Shown here: positions 39,101 through 52,400 of the stretch, piece after piece
Layout: every line of letters begins with the position of its first letter
How positions within the stretch are numbered: the first letter of the stretch is position 1
Assembly: GCF_020740795.1 (NCBI RefSeq)
Contig: NC_067295.1
Span: 186,001-250,000 of the forward strand
DNA from: Apus apus
Lineage: Eukaryota > Chordata > Aves > Apodiformes > Apodidae
Length of the DNA: 64,000 bases
Reading direction: 5' to 3'
Translations under genes and position numbers: made by a program
Notes under the pieces: generated by a model
Seen by the model: the letters and a program-made list of their open reading frames with translations, nothing else
The model's database searches: none
What the model was told of the DNA's origin: nothing

Positions 39101-42100
39101 TGGGATGGAAGCATAAATAAATTGGTGATTGCCATGAGATTGTTTGTTATCATGGCTGACCCTGGTCTTCCATTACAGGGGACAAATGGTTGTCTCTCCC
39201 TCTGCAGGAACAAAAGTACTAAGCTCTAAGACTTTACAGACTGTAATGTCTTTCCTGGCTGCCTTTTCTGCTCCTGTGGACAGGAGATGAATGATTCCAA
39301 TTAATAATGTGTACAGAATTAATTGTTACACAAGAGTTATTTTCCTCAGATAAGCAAGGTCTCCCTGCTGGAGAGCAGCACAGCCATGCATTTCAGGTGT
39401 ATCTTGGAGCTGAGTGGAAGTGTACAGTGAAAGTGCAGTGACAGATATGCCTGTGTCAACCTGTTCCTGCATTGTGTTTTTATCCCTGCCATCTGCTCTG
39501 CTGAGAGTGGCAGCTGCCAGGTCTCACAAATAGTGCTGTCATGCACTTCCATGGAGAGCAACATATTGTCATGATTTCTCTGATATTACTAGATGGAATA
39601 ACTTCAAGCGAGATAAGGTGACATTCTGCATGGCACTTTGGAGTGCAATTCACTGCAGTGTGTGTAGGACACACAGTGTTCTTTCTGAAGCAGAGTATAA
39701 CAGTTCTACTTTCAGAAATCACTGGAAAACACTTATTTTCCCCAAAGCATGATGTAAAATCGTTCTGGAACATGTGTCAGTGCTGAGATGGAACTGAAAC
39801 ACAGTTGGTGTTGCTTACATATGTAGCCATAGGTACCTTTGCTGGATGGAAATTATGTAAATTAGACTATTTCTAAATTTTAGTTACAACTTTTTTTGCT
39901 TAACATCAGGTTGAATCTCTTTCATATATGCAAACATGTTCAGACAGCTCCTTCAATGTTGAAAGAAACAAAAAATCTTTAAATCTTAAAAAAATCTTCA
40001 CAGCAGTCAGTACTCTTTCTGTTGTCTCAGCTGGACCCTGGGTAGGAGTTTTAGTTTTAGACTAGGCAAGATTCCACATGATGAGGGAGCTGATCAACAA
40101 CACAAAGGTTGGAGGCAAAGTCTGAGACAGCTTGGTTGTTTGTCGGCCCGTTTGGAATGGTGTGGTAGGTGGAAACCTTTTCTGACAGCGGGGAGGGAGA
40201 AATCCAAGGGCACGGGTCCTTTACATTTCTCTGCCTCATCCAAATGGGCGTGTCGCTTCTGCACTTCATCGCTAGCTGAGCAGAGGCCATAGGCATTGTG
40301 AGTAGTGCTTTCCCAACAGCAAACAGAGTATCAGGCCAGAGAAAGTCTCTTGGCATTTAAACAAGGTCAGACACTCAAAAAAATGTCTTGCCTGTTGTTC
40401 CGGTAATGCATTTCAAGAACTGGTAAAGTCTCCTGGTGTTGTGCTCATTGTGAACCAGATCACCTTGTTATCCTAAGGACAGGGAAGTGTCACTTCCATT
40501 AACCACGCTTTATATATATATGTGCCTTAAGAGGAAGAATATATAGAAACTTTTTTTTCTTCCTTCTAAGATTTGCAAATCTCATTTGAAACTTCTGTTT
40601 GATTTATCCCCCAGGCTAGGGCTATAAATGCTGCATTAATTTGTTTTTGTGCTCTGTTTTAAGCGTATTTAGAAGTGTACACATTTATGTGTTCATACAT
40701 CACATTCTTATTAATGAGCACAATGTAATTATTGGTTGTATTGACTTTTATTTCTGTGTATGCTTTTAAAAGATTTTAAAGTCTTTGCTGGAGTTTGCAT
40801 GTGCTTCAGAAATTAAATTTAGTCTGTGATTTTATTACCCTTTTTATTTAATTTATCTTAACTGTTGCTTTCAAGCTGTGAACCAGCTGTTGACTTTGAA
40901 AAAACATTGTTCAATTTGAAAGGCACATTTTAAAGCTTAATGTAATGGCTGTAAGTAATCACTACAGCAATTACATTCTCTGGTGTTGTGTGTGTGTCAC
41001 TGTAATAATATTGGAGGTTGTGAGAAAGTGTAGGAGAGGAACAAATCAAGAGGAACTTCTCCGTTTTGCCTGTGATGCCCAGCATTTCTCTGTATATAGC
41101 TTGGTGTCACTGCCTGAGTCATGGCAGCAGAACTGCAGCTGCACTCTGTGGCTCTGTGTGTGCCCAGCAGGAATCGGGCTGCTTCTGAGTGTTGTCCTCT
41201 GTCCTTCTCGGACTGGGCAGTTTTTTCTTTATCCATATGGGCAGATTGCAGATGATTGCTTGCTGCAGTGGCAGAAGCACTTGCTGCTCTGCTGCCTCCA
41301 CCTGACCAGTTCCAAGATGTACTTGATATTGAGAGGAATTTTGGATTTTAATTTTCTTGAGCAGGTGTGTACCCCCCTTGTATGGTGCTGGTGAGAGCAC
41401 AGTTCCTCAGAGCATTCAGAGAGGCTGGCAGGGGCTGGAGTGCCTGGCATCCTGCAAAGGCAGGTCACGCTGTGGTTGTGCTCTGGAAATGTGAAGCTGC
41501 TTGCCATGGTGAGGAGAATTAACAGAAAAGTTAGGGTGTGTTTCCATCCACATTTCTCCATATATTTATGTGCAACTCTCTAGTTCAAGCAGGCTGGAGC
41601 TCTAGGGGGTGAGAACCTTCTGTGTCACTGCAGTGAGGATGAGAAAAGCAGCAGGCACTCTGGATCCCTCCATGTTCTAACAAACTGTGAAAATGCTGTG
41701 CAGCTTCCTCTGCTCTGGGAATCCTCTCCGTAATGGTTTTAAAAGGAATGTGATATGCATCATCATGGAAGTTTCACCAGAGTCGCCTAGCTGTGTTTTA
41801 CACACAGCTCACGTTTGGAACCTGTGGACTGCAGTAGTGCTCTGAAGGGGCAGTGCATAAGGTAGCACAGCTCTGCAGGACACAGCCCCTGCTCTGCTTT
41901 TGCTACTTTTGGTGCACAGCAGGTTCACACCACCCACCAAGCCATCAGCGCCATTAACAGCTTTGTAAAACAATAATGCAGCTTCCTGCAATTGGGGAAG
42001 ACCCAACAAGAAGCTTAGGTTCAGCAATATACTAAGCTACTGCTAACACTACTCCCCAAATTTACTTTGCAGCAAGATCCTTCAGAATAAAGATATAATG

Positions 42101-45100
42101 ACAACAATGTCTGAGCCAATGCAATATAGTGACAATTGTAGAAAGGGCAGGTGTGCAGGGAGCTAGAGGCATTGAGAGCTTGGGAAAAATGGGGCGCCAG
42201 GGTTACTACTTGGGAAATGTTGCTGGTGTTTGGTTGGTGGTTTTAAAGGAAAGATAGGTGATGTATTTGCAAGTGGCTCTTGTGATGGTACTTGTACTGG
42301 ATGGTAGTCATGGTGACATGATTGGGATGATCCTCTGCAAAGAGGCAGCCCTGCTTTGGCATGGGGGTACTCAGCTAGAATGGCCTGTACTTTACCTTAA
42401 AAGAAAAAAAAAAGAGAGATTAACATGAGAGTGAAAGCATGCCCTCCTGTATCTGTGTGTGCAGGATGCACCTCCATGACATCTAGAGCAAAACCAACTT
42501 TGATGTAGTTTCCTGTTTCTCCACCTGTGTGTATTGCACAGGAAAGCAAGAGCACTGATACAGCTCAATGTGTGCTTCAGAGATCAGATGTGTCCCTTCC
42601 AGACAAATGTGGTGGAAGCTGGGCTGCTGATGGTGGATTTGGCACAATGAGATAGAGATAGAATCCTCTTTGTGACACTGCAATATGAAATGTGAATTAC
42701 ATTATATACATATATGTATGGATAAATTAGACATTCAAAGAAGGTAACTGCTGGGATGGAGGCAGACATGGAACAGTGTGTTCTGGAAAGCTGAAGGCTT
42801 AGCCAGCATCCCAAGGTATTTTTTTAATGTAGAAGAATGAAATACCTTTGGGTGCAGCAAATGAGACACATAAAGTGTAATGCCCTGTGAAATCACAAAG
42901 AGCCACTTCCAACAGATGGAAAAAAAAACAACTTTAATACAAAATCAAAACCTGATAGGCTCTGCCTCTGATAATCCAAGTACTAGGTTACAGTTTAACA
43001 GTATCCATTACTGTCTGTAAAATATATTTCAGTTGTTAAATGCACTTGCTGGTTTGTCACTATATAGAATTTAAAGTGATGAATCCTGTATTCTTCTGTC
43101 TTCTTCACTCTGAGAAATTAGACAAAGTCTGTGACAAATGGCTCCCAAGTTACATGTGCTTTTTCAGTCTGCTGCACCTGTGCTGCTATTCTGAGTGTGG
43201 AGCTGACCCCCTTGTTTTGGAGCTGGTTTTGTGAGTCCCCGTGGCAGGGCACATTAAGAGCAGGAGACGGATGAAGAGCCCGTTGCCGTGGGCAGAGCTG
43301 TGGATGGGCATCCCAGAGCCAGGGAGCTGAGCCCCTGCAGGAGGAGCAGTCATGCAGCTGGGAGGTGTGCTCGCCTTCCCCTTGCTGCTCCACCCCCACC
43401 TTTCTGGCACACGCCTCGTAGTGGGTATGCAGCTGTCTTGTGCAGCTCACTGCAGCTTTCAGGCAGGATTTCATGGGAACATTTGGCTGAATATTCCCAG
43501 GGTTTGTCAACGCTGGCACTTGTGAAAACCCCTTGTGCACGGTCACTGTCACCTAACCAGGGAAAACCTGGAGACAGTGCGGGGTGCGGGAGGAATTGGT
43601 GTCAAGTTCTTTCAGGAGTGCTTGAAGTCATGTGACTAAATGTGACACAATTTCAATCACCAGAGGGTAAGACCAAGGGAAACTAAGAGCAGTGGGAATA
43701 CTTGGCAGCTACTTTGTGTCTGGGGCATGGATGTATCTTCTTAATGCTTGTTCAGAAGCCCTTACAGTCAAGGAGAATGTAGCTTGTTGGTGCTGTTTGT
43801 TGGTCACTTTCTTGTGAAACAGTGAGAAGGGAAGTGTCATTGTCACTCAGGACCTTTGACAGCAGAGAAAATGAAGAGGCTTGCCCAGGGCTTCACAGTA
43901 TGTCTGGGGCAGAGTCAGGAGTTAATGAGTCTGTTGCTGGGAGTTACCAGCCCCATGCTCTGGGGCAGGCAGACAAGCCTTTCTGCTGAATGGTGGTCCA
44001 GGAGCCATCCTGTCGGTGCAGGCCTGGCAGATGGCCTCTAGAGGTGATGTGCCAGCCTGGCTAGCAGCCACATAAACCACCACAACATGCACGGGGAGAC
44101 CTGCTCTGAAGTGAGGTGATGTCTGGCTGGGAAGTGCTTGCTCAGGGGCATACTCCAGTCCCTGCACTGTGATTATCCTAAGCACCAGCATGTTTTTCCC
44201 AATCTATGTTTCCTTTTCCTCCCTCGTCTTTTATGATTATTTTATTTGCTTTTATTTACTGTTATATTCTCTGTTGTAATCACTAATGTGTAATGTTGCT
44301 GCCTGCCTGAATCCCCCAGCTCCTGGCTGCCTTCAGGACCAGTGCTGTAAACAAGTCATGGTGTCTCTCAACAGCAAGGTTCTTGCTGAAATAGCTCCCT
44401 AAATAAATAAAAGGCAAATTGGATATTGGAAAAGAACTTTAAATAACATCTGAATTCCTGGGGAACTACATCTTAAATCTCTGTTAGGCACAAATGGGTT
44501 CAACATAAGTAATAATCCTCTGGAATGAAAAATAAAGAAACCCTGCTCAGTTGCCTCTGTGGGCTGGAACAAGAATAGACTTTGGTGATAAATAAAAGCA
44601 AAATGCAAAGATGTCCCTGGGTGGCAGATAGGAGCGAAAGATTCAAACATCATTGGACTATAAACACAATCCCTGAAATGTGCCAAAGCTTGCCTCCAGA
44701 TAGCTGCTTTGGATAGGATAGGTCTAGCTTTTCCTTTTGTGTAATGGGAAGAAGTTAAACCCTTTGAGGCAGCGTTACTGGCAGGCCTTTGCAGCCCGTG
44801 CCAGACTGACCTTCCTGGATGGGTTGCATCTCTCAAACACAGCCTCATTGCGGTGAATTCTTGCTCTGTAATGAAACATAACTAGTTGAAATTCTCTGGA
44901 AAACTTTCTTTCCTGCTCTTCATCTTCCTTTGCAATTCCTGGGTGCATGTTTTCCCAGAAGAAAAGCTGATCCTTGCTCTTCTGAGCCTGAGCTGAAGAT
45001 GAGCACATTTAGTGCCATAGAAAAAGCATGCCCTTTTGAGAAGCAATTGGTCTTTGCCAAAATGAAATCCTTGATGTGCCTTTTTATGAAAACCAATCCC

Positions 45101-46244
45101 AAATTATTCCCTGCCCAGCAGGCTGGTGCTGCACCCTGGCCATGATTTGGTCAGAGCCCCTGAAGAGGGCAGCATGGATTAGCTGATACTCTTTCACGTA
45201 GAATTATTGTACTTTATATTCCAGCCATGTCTGAGGCAGAGCTAGTGAAATGCAGAAGAGTGTTGAAGGGATTGGTAGTAAACTCTTGGCTCTGTGATGA
45301 GATGCCTGGGCTGAGCAGACAGTTATCCCCATTCTTGTTACTACAGGAGAACGTGCCTCTCATGGGCAGTTGTGCTCCTGCCGCAGCCTGATGTGAAGTG
45401 CCAGGTTCCCCTGGGACCTGCCAGCAGACTGGTCCTGCACCCTGTCCAGGGGAGAGCACAGACACAAAGAGCACATTTAGGAAATCCCAGCTGCTCCCCT
45501 CCCTTTAGAGACTGACCCTAAAGATCAGGTGGATTTTGAGACTCTGGAATTGTGCACAGGTTGTTAACTGTTGATCACTGATGTTGCACTCAGCACTGTG
45601 GAATGTGCACAAACTAACAATGAAAACACAAACCCCCTACACCAAGGAGCTTTTGCACAGTGGTAGGGTACTTTTTTCACTAAGAAGATGACACTGGTAG
45701 ACCTAAGGGAAGAGATCAGCTTAGTTAATAAATCCTGGGACTTTGGTGCCTGACTGTCTTACAGATGATGAATGAACGGCTTTTTTTCCTGGAAGCAGAA
45801 ACCAGAGTGGTCTTAAGCATTCAAAAAGCCTGGAAAATCACATGGAAGTATTTGTGACATCCATATTAATACCAGATGAACTAATCAGGATTAATGTTAG
45901 TGGGAGTTATACCAGTGGATATCACAATTATTTGACTATGATAATAATGAGTTTTCCAGGAAGGATGATGACAGGTGATTTATATACTGTACAGGCATTT
46001 CTTCTGTGTATCCAGCTGATAAGCAACTCTAGCACTTAGCTCCAAGAAGTGGGGATTTTTCCTTGTTCCTGAAGTTGCTCAGAATGTGCCTGTTTTTGGC
46101 CAAAAGGAATCTGGACAGGAAAGGGGAAATCCTAAGGTAATAAGAAAAGGTAGTTATAAATTTGTACGTTTGTGGCATTTCATCCTTCACCATTTTTTCT
46201 TGTCTTTTCTAAGCACTGACTGTAATTGTTGCTGTCTAGGATGC
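36130..46244. other. Gene-poor region, nothing recognised
   Basis: This mixed AT-rich sequence upstream of KDM8 has only short open frames (under about 150 codons) without recognisable motifs. I see no exon with conserved coding, no RNA gene and no clear transposon. Short AT microsatellites occur near 40511-40521 and 42704-42718. Confidence 0.55.
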
Positions 46245-46411
46245 ACAGTCACTTACTGGAAGGGGCTGCCCACAGGGGTGATTGAATCATCATCCCTTGA
46301 AGTTGTGGTGCTTAGGAACACGGTTTAAGCACTGGACTTGGTAGAGTTGGATTAATGGTTGGACTAGATGATCTTAAAGGTCTCTTCCAACCAGAACGAT
46401 TCTGTGATTCT
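46245..46411 (+). mobile_element. CR1 retrotransposon 3' end
   Basis: The stretch includes GGGGCTGCCCACAGGGGTGA, then GTTGGACTAGATGATCTTAA, AGGTCTCTTCCAACC and the terminal GATTCTGTGATTCT, the hallmark 3' end of chicken repeat 1 LINEs. It is a 5'-truncated fragment of about 170 bases with no coding capacity, as most avian copies are. A 20-T run lies about 210 bases further on. Confidence 0.92.
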
Positions 46412-49400
46412 CCGTAGACTTGCCACCATCTCTGTAGGCTTGCAAGAGATAGGAGTATGCTTGTGCAAAGCCAATTCTGTCTGTGTGTTGTCAGATTGTT
46501 TACAAGAAATTTCTTCTCTGGAACTGGAATCAGCGGACAGGGAAGGGGTGGAAGGCAGTTTGCTGAGGATGCAGAAATTATGCAGGGTTTGAAGTTCTCA
46601 TGGTAGATTTTGAAGTGCATTTATTGATTTTTTTTTTTTTTTTTTTTAATAGACTGACCAGGGCAGCAACCCCTGACATCCTTTTTTCTCCTTTCTCCTC
46701 TTGAGTTGAGGGATACCTGGAGCCTTTCCAGAGTCCCTTTCTGGACTTTAGGAGCTATGTGGGTACCTGTGTCCCATCTGCAGCCTCATTAGTTAAATAC
46801 ACAACTTTCTATCATTAATGCCCACCTTGGGGAAGCTAACACAGTATCACCAATAGTCTCAGTTTTATAATAACTTTTAAATCAAATGCTGGTAAGAATA
46901 ATAATTATTTTCAATGTAGACCTGAAAAAACGGAAATAAGTTCAGAGTATTTTCAACACTGAATTTTCCTTATGGTTATTTCAGCTGCTTCCCTCTCAGC
47001 AGGGGTTGTTCATTTGTTCCTACTGCTTTGTGCTTTGCACACTGACACCTGGGCAGCTAATAGGTGAGAGAGTGGCCCAGATGCTGAGCAAGCCCTGTTC
47101 ATTCTGAACAGGTTGAACACTGAGTTAAAAAGCCAAGGCTGACACTGCTGCCTAACAATTAAGTGTAGTATGTTTCAGCTCTATTTGAGGTAGAATGAGT
47201 TCCAAGGCAGCATCTTACGGGTGATAAAGTCCTGTGTGTCCTTTTGTTTTCACATTGAGAAATTACTTTGGGACAAGTTTCCAGATGAAAGCAAGCAAAA
47301 AATTCCTAGGATTTTCTCATTGTTTTTGTGATTCCTAAGCAGGAACAACTGCTGCAGGAAAGAGCTGTGTACTCTGCAGCAGGTTAATAGGCTCTTTTTT
47401 TCATTGGAAATGCTGTAATTCCTTGCCTGTGACCATGATCCTCAACCCTCAAGTGACAATGTGGGCTTGTTAGAGCCCTGTCCAGAAGAGATGCTGTGTT
47501 CAGATAAGTCTGGCAGGGGCAGTGAACTGAGCCAGAACCACCTGCCCACCCACCCTCTGTCTGAGAACACACGAGGACTGAGCATGAGGGGATGAGACAG
47601 GTATGACCTTGTACTGGTTGTGCTTCTTATTTCAGTGAATTCAAAGCAAGATGAAGTCTTAGTTTGGAGGTGCTAATTTGGAAAAGTATATAACCCTGGC
47701 CATATACACTTAGGGTTAATGTGTTATCAGTGTTACACCAGATAACTTTATTACATGTCGTTTAGATACACATTTTTACAAGTGCCTCCCATCAGTACTT
47801 CTGTTTTATTTTAAACAACCCAGCTCATGAAGGGCAGCTGGTAATTGCATTAAAGCAAGACTGTGCTGTGCTGCATTGCTACTTGAATGCTTAAATACCC
47901 CGGAGGTTTTATTGCAAGTTTGCTCAGGTGTCTATGTCATCCTTAAGTGCATCTCTGACGGTCTCTTAGCTAGGTCCAGAATGGCAGGGAATGCAGGCCA
48001 GATCTGACAACTAATTACCTGGATTCTGAACTTGCTCTATTTGATGGCTGAATTAATCTCTTCTAAAAACTGTTACTAGACTTTGCAGATATCTCACTGA
48101 TACACAAATGCCAGGTTGGAAAGTAGCCTCATGCTCAGAGAGAGCTTCTTTGAGGTGGATGTTCCAGTGGAAGCAGGCCTGCTGTGAGCACAGCAGGTTC
48201 TGGATAGGCAACACTTGGTCTTGATAGGTCTGGGACTTGATATGGCACTTTCAGAGAGATTCTGTCTTTGCTTATCCTTCTTAGTGCACTCTGAGCTGTA
48301 TTGCTGTGTTGCAGAGTGAAATGCCCTATTTAGTTCTAGATTAACTTGGCATCTCCGTCACAGTGTAGATTTACCAAGGATCTCTGCTGGGGAAATCAAA
48401 TGGGATGTCCTGCAGGTGATAAAGATATCTGGAAACTTTGTGTCATCCTGCTGAAGCATTTTATGTCTCTTGTCACCAGCTAAAGATCAGATGCTGAGCT
48501 GTGCAGAGCTCTACCTTTGGAGGCCAGCAAAGAAACTTCTGCCTGCCAAGGGAAGAGGTTTGCCTCAGTCAAGACCTGCATAGTGTTCTGGTTCCACTTC
48601 TCTGCATGGATTCACATTTTCTTCCAAAGAGTTGACTACGTCAATGTCTTTGGGAGCAACTTTTGTAGCTGGTTGGGCTCAGCTCCTGAATTATCAGCAG
48701 CTGCCTAGCTCACTGTGGGTCTAGGGAGGAGAGGTTCTGCAGAGCAGGTCAGGACCACGTGAGCAGGATGACCACATGCACCTCTAAGAGGCAGAGGTAG
48801 CACAGGCCGTGGCTCCAATCGCCATGGCTTGGTAAGGCTGGGAGGCAAGATGAGGCTGTCCAGCTCCACAGGGACTGTCTTTGCTGTGTATAAATTGGCT
48901 TGTGGCTCCAAAGAGCCTCTTCTCTTCTTTGACTGTTGATGCTCCTGTCTGCCCTCGATGCCTGATCCTTGCATCTTGCCCTTGCTGGCCTTCTGCTTTT
49001 GTTCTCTTTTTCAGCTAATCACTCTGTCTTCTGTCTCTTGATCCTGCTATGTAAAACACTGTCTGTACGTAATAAAATCAATGAAATTTCTACTCAGACA
49101 TGACATGTCTGACCAACCAATGGAGTCTGAGCAAGACAGAGGCAGCCTATCATTAATATGGAAGTGCAGAAAGGTTTGTCTCACTGCTCAGAGGCACAAG
49201 GGCATGCCCTGTCCAGATGCTTGGCTTGCAGAAGGCAGAGTTTTGTTGGTTGGCACATCTTTCTTTGTAAGGAGGGGCAGGGCAACAATTTAGCTTGGTG
49301 TCAGCTGACTGTTCTAAGGCAGATCATGCTGCAGGCTGCTCCCAGTGCTCTTAGAACAAACCAAGGAATCACACCTGTTTTGTGGGCATTGGTGTGGGGC

Positions 49401-52400
49401 AAGTTGTGCTTTAACATAGCAAATAAAGTACTGAATAATTTAAGCTGTGCAGGTTCCAACCAATTGGAGAACTGTGGATTGGTTTAGAAGATGACCCTCC
49501 CTGTGGGCTGCACATGTGGTTGGTGCAAGCGCTGGGCGCTTCCAGGGCGCAGCATTGGCTCAGGCTGTGCCTGGCTGGGGCAGTGATGTGGAGACAGTTT
49601 TGCACTGGAAGTAACTAGGGAGCAAGTTGTGTGGCTGCCTCACATGCTCCCCAGCAAGGACTCGCCTTCCCCAGTCTGGTGTAGTGCCCTGTGAGCCATG
49701 GTGTTCTCCTGCAGCCTGTTAAATGTGTTTGCTTTACATTGCATTTCCTCTGCAAGAACAGGAGAGCTCTAGATAAATTCTAATGCTAAACCCATGGTCA
49801 GGCTGCTGCAGCAGCTCAGACCAAAGAAGCTGTGGGTATTGTTAGTTTTCCTTATCTTGTAATTCAACTGAAATGTTAAAAAAGTGTTAGAGTTTATGGG
49901 GCCAGGTCTGCCTGCATGGTTGGCGCTGTGGAACCTCAGAGATGGCATCTCCCCTCAGCATCTCTCTATGTGGGATGTGATAGCCAGTTAGTTAGCTGGT
50001 TGGACCTGACTACTTGTTACTGTCTCCTGTCACTACAGGCTTTGCTAAAAAGTTTGTCCCCATCTTTCTTACAAGCCCCCTTTAATTTTTTAATGACACA
50101 GTAAGGTCTCTATGGAGCCTTCTCTCCAGGCATCTTTTAGACTTCTCAAACATGATGGTTTTTCCTCCAAGGCTAAACCCACACCCAAATTTATGCACAA
50201 GTAGCAAACCTCTCTGGGGGTTTTCACTTTCTCCACATACCCATTCTCCTGTGCAGGACAGGCAGTGATGGTTAAATGTCAATTTGTGAAAGCACCTAGA
50301 CCAACAGGGATGCTGTTTGACTCACCCTGCTTTGCAGCCCTCATGAAACCCCTCATGGCAATGCCCCAATTAACAATATATCCAGCATGTTTTCATGGCA
50401 GCACAGTGGTGAGCGCTGGGGACCTTCAGCTGTTCTGCTTAGCCAGGTCTGAAAACCATGGGTTGAATGAACACGATGCAGTGCCAGTGACATGTGGCAC
50501 AGATAAAATTACTCAGAGCCCTAGGTGCAGGAGTTGCCTGAAACATGCCGTATGGCTGAGGTCAGGGTCAAGCATCGAGAGCAGATTGTCAGGAAGTGGC
50601 ATCTGGAGACACCAGGGCTGCTCTCTGTGCACAGAGATCAGAGCACACTTTCAACACCCTCCTGCTCTCAGAGCCCTGCAGTCACCACAGCCAGGGCCTC
50701 ACTGAAGGTTATGGGATGTCATCTAGCACTGTCAGAGATTTACTCTTCAGCAACAGGAAATTTCCAGCCTTGATGTGGACTGGTTGCCTCCCTCTTCTGT
50801 TAGCTGTAGGCTTACAAAGGTATGTTCAAATTTTAAATATGGTGCAATGACATCAATAGTAATAATTATTGCATGCATCAAAGCTTTGGAGATTAGCCAC
50901 GGATCATGCATCTAAATGGCAAATGGTTATAATAGCTCCACACGTGAAACATCAAAGTCTGAGGAAACGTTGCTCTGTTATAAAAAATACATCAGAATGA
51001 TCATTCCACTTCAAGCAAAGTGCAGGACTGTAGACGTGCATGGAACAAATGCAACACATTTCATACTCATTTGGGTGTTTCAAGTATGGGAAAAATTGAT
51101 TCCATAGCTCCAATTACCAATCCACGTGAAGGGAGGAGTGTATTGAAATTATGAGATTTCACACAATATTAGGCTTAAGTTGACTCCTCCTTGTGAAAAT
51201 GTATTTATAATTAGGGCCTAAAAAAGCAAGAAGCAGTATTTGGGGTTTTAATTTTTTTATATGCTCCCTGGCAAAGACAGAAGTGGCTGATATTGCATAA
51301 AATTCTTAAAACCATGATCTTTCAAGTACCCTTTTGCTGAATTGAAATTACTTTGTCATAGATTAAAGGAACTCCATTGTTGTTTTCTTCGTTAGGAGAA
51401 AAGTATTCCAAACTGAGAATAGCATGGGCTCTCTCTGCTGAGCCTGGGAACAGCTGCTGGAATGACAAAATGCAAAACAGCCACGAGAACAACAGAACCT
51501 CTGAACTCAGCAGCTTAATTTCCCAATTACAGATGTGCTGCTGTTTCTCCTCCCTCATCACAGCTTTTTACCTTGATCACTCCCAGCCCCAGTGGGACGA
51601 TCAATGTGAAGGATGTGGGGCCACACATGCTCCAGCAGCCAAATCAAAGGCCCAGCCAAGTCTGTGCCTCAGCCATGAGTCTGGAGGAAATCAGAGACCC
51701 TCATTAAAGTTTCAGAAAAACCTAACTGATACGAGGACAGTATTCAAAAATGTATTTGGGGAAAACAAATATTGTTTTAACTCTATTAATAATAGATGCA
51801 TTGCCAGCAGAGATCCTCATAGCATTAAGGGAATTGAAAATTAAAGGCACAAGACACTACTTTAAGAAAACATCTTGCTAAATAATTAATGTGGCATAGG
51901 TCTACTGGAATCTGAAGAGTGTAGGTTTTAGCTTGTCTTGTCAAGCCTATGCTTTCTAATACCACAGTTTCTTCCAGAATGAGAGCATGGTCATTTTCGG
52001 TTTATATTGACAAAAGCTCTAGTTGTTTATGCTGCTCAGCTGGAATAATTTACTGGCTTCTCTGTCAGTTGCTTGTGCTGAGCCCCTAGGTTCCTAAGTA
52101 GCACATAGCCAGAGATCATGGCTTGCTTAAATCAAGAGGGGGGAAAAAGACTGACTTTCAGGGAAAATACTGTTTGTCAGGGTTGAACTAGATCAGAAGA
52201 AGAAACCCTGGCAAAGCCTGTTTAGCAATATGATGTGTAAATAGCTGGGAGAGGTGTCTTGGGATGTGTAACACCCAGGCACAGCTACTGCTTTAGTTTG
52301 TATGTCTCTAGAGAGATGCATTTTCAACTGTGAGGCCAATCTTGGGGACTACACTGAATAATTCAGTGGCTGGTACTTCCCCTGTGTGTTCTATCCAATG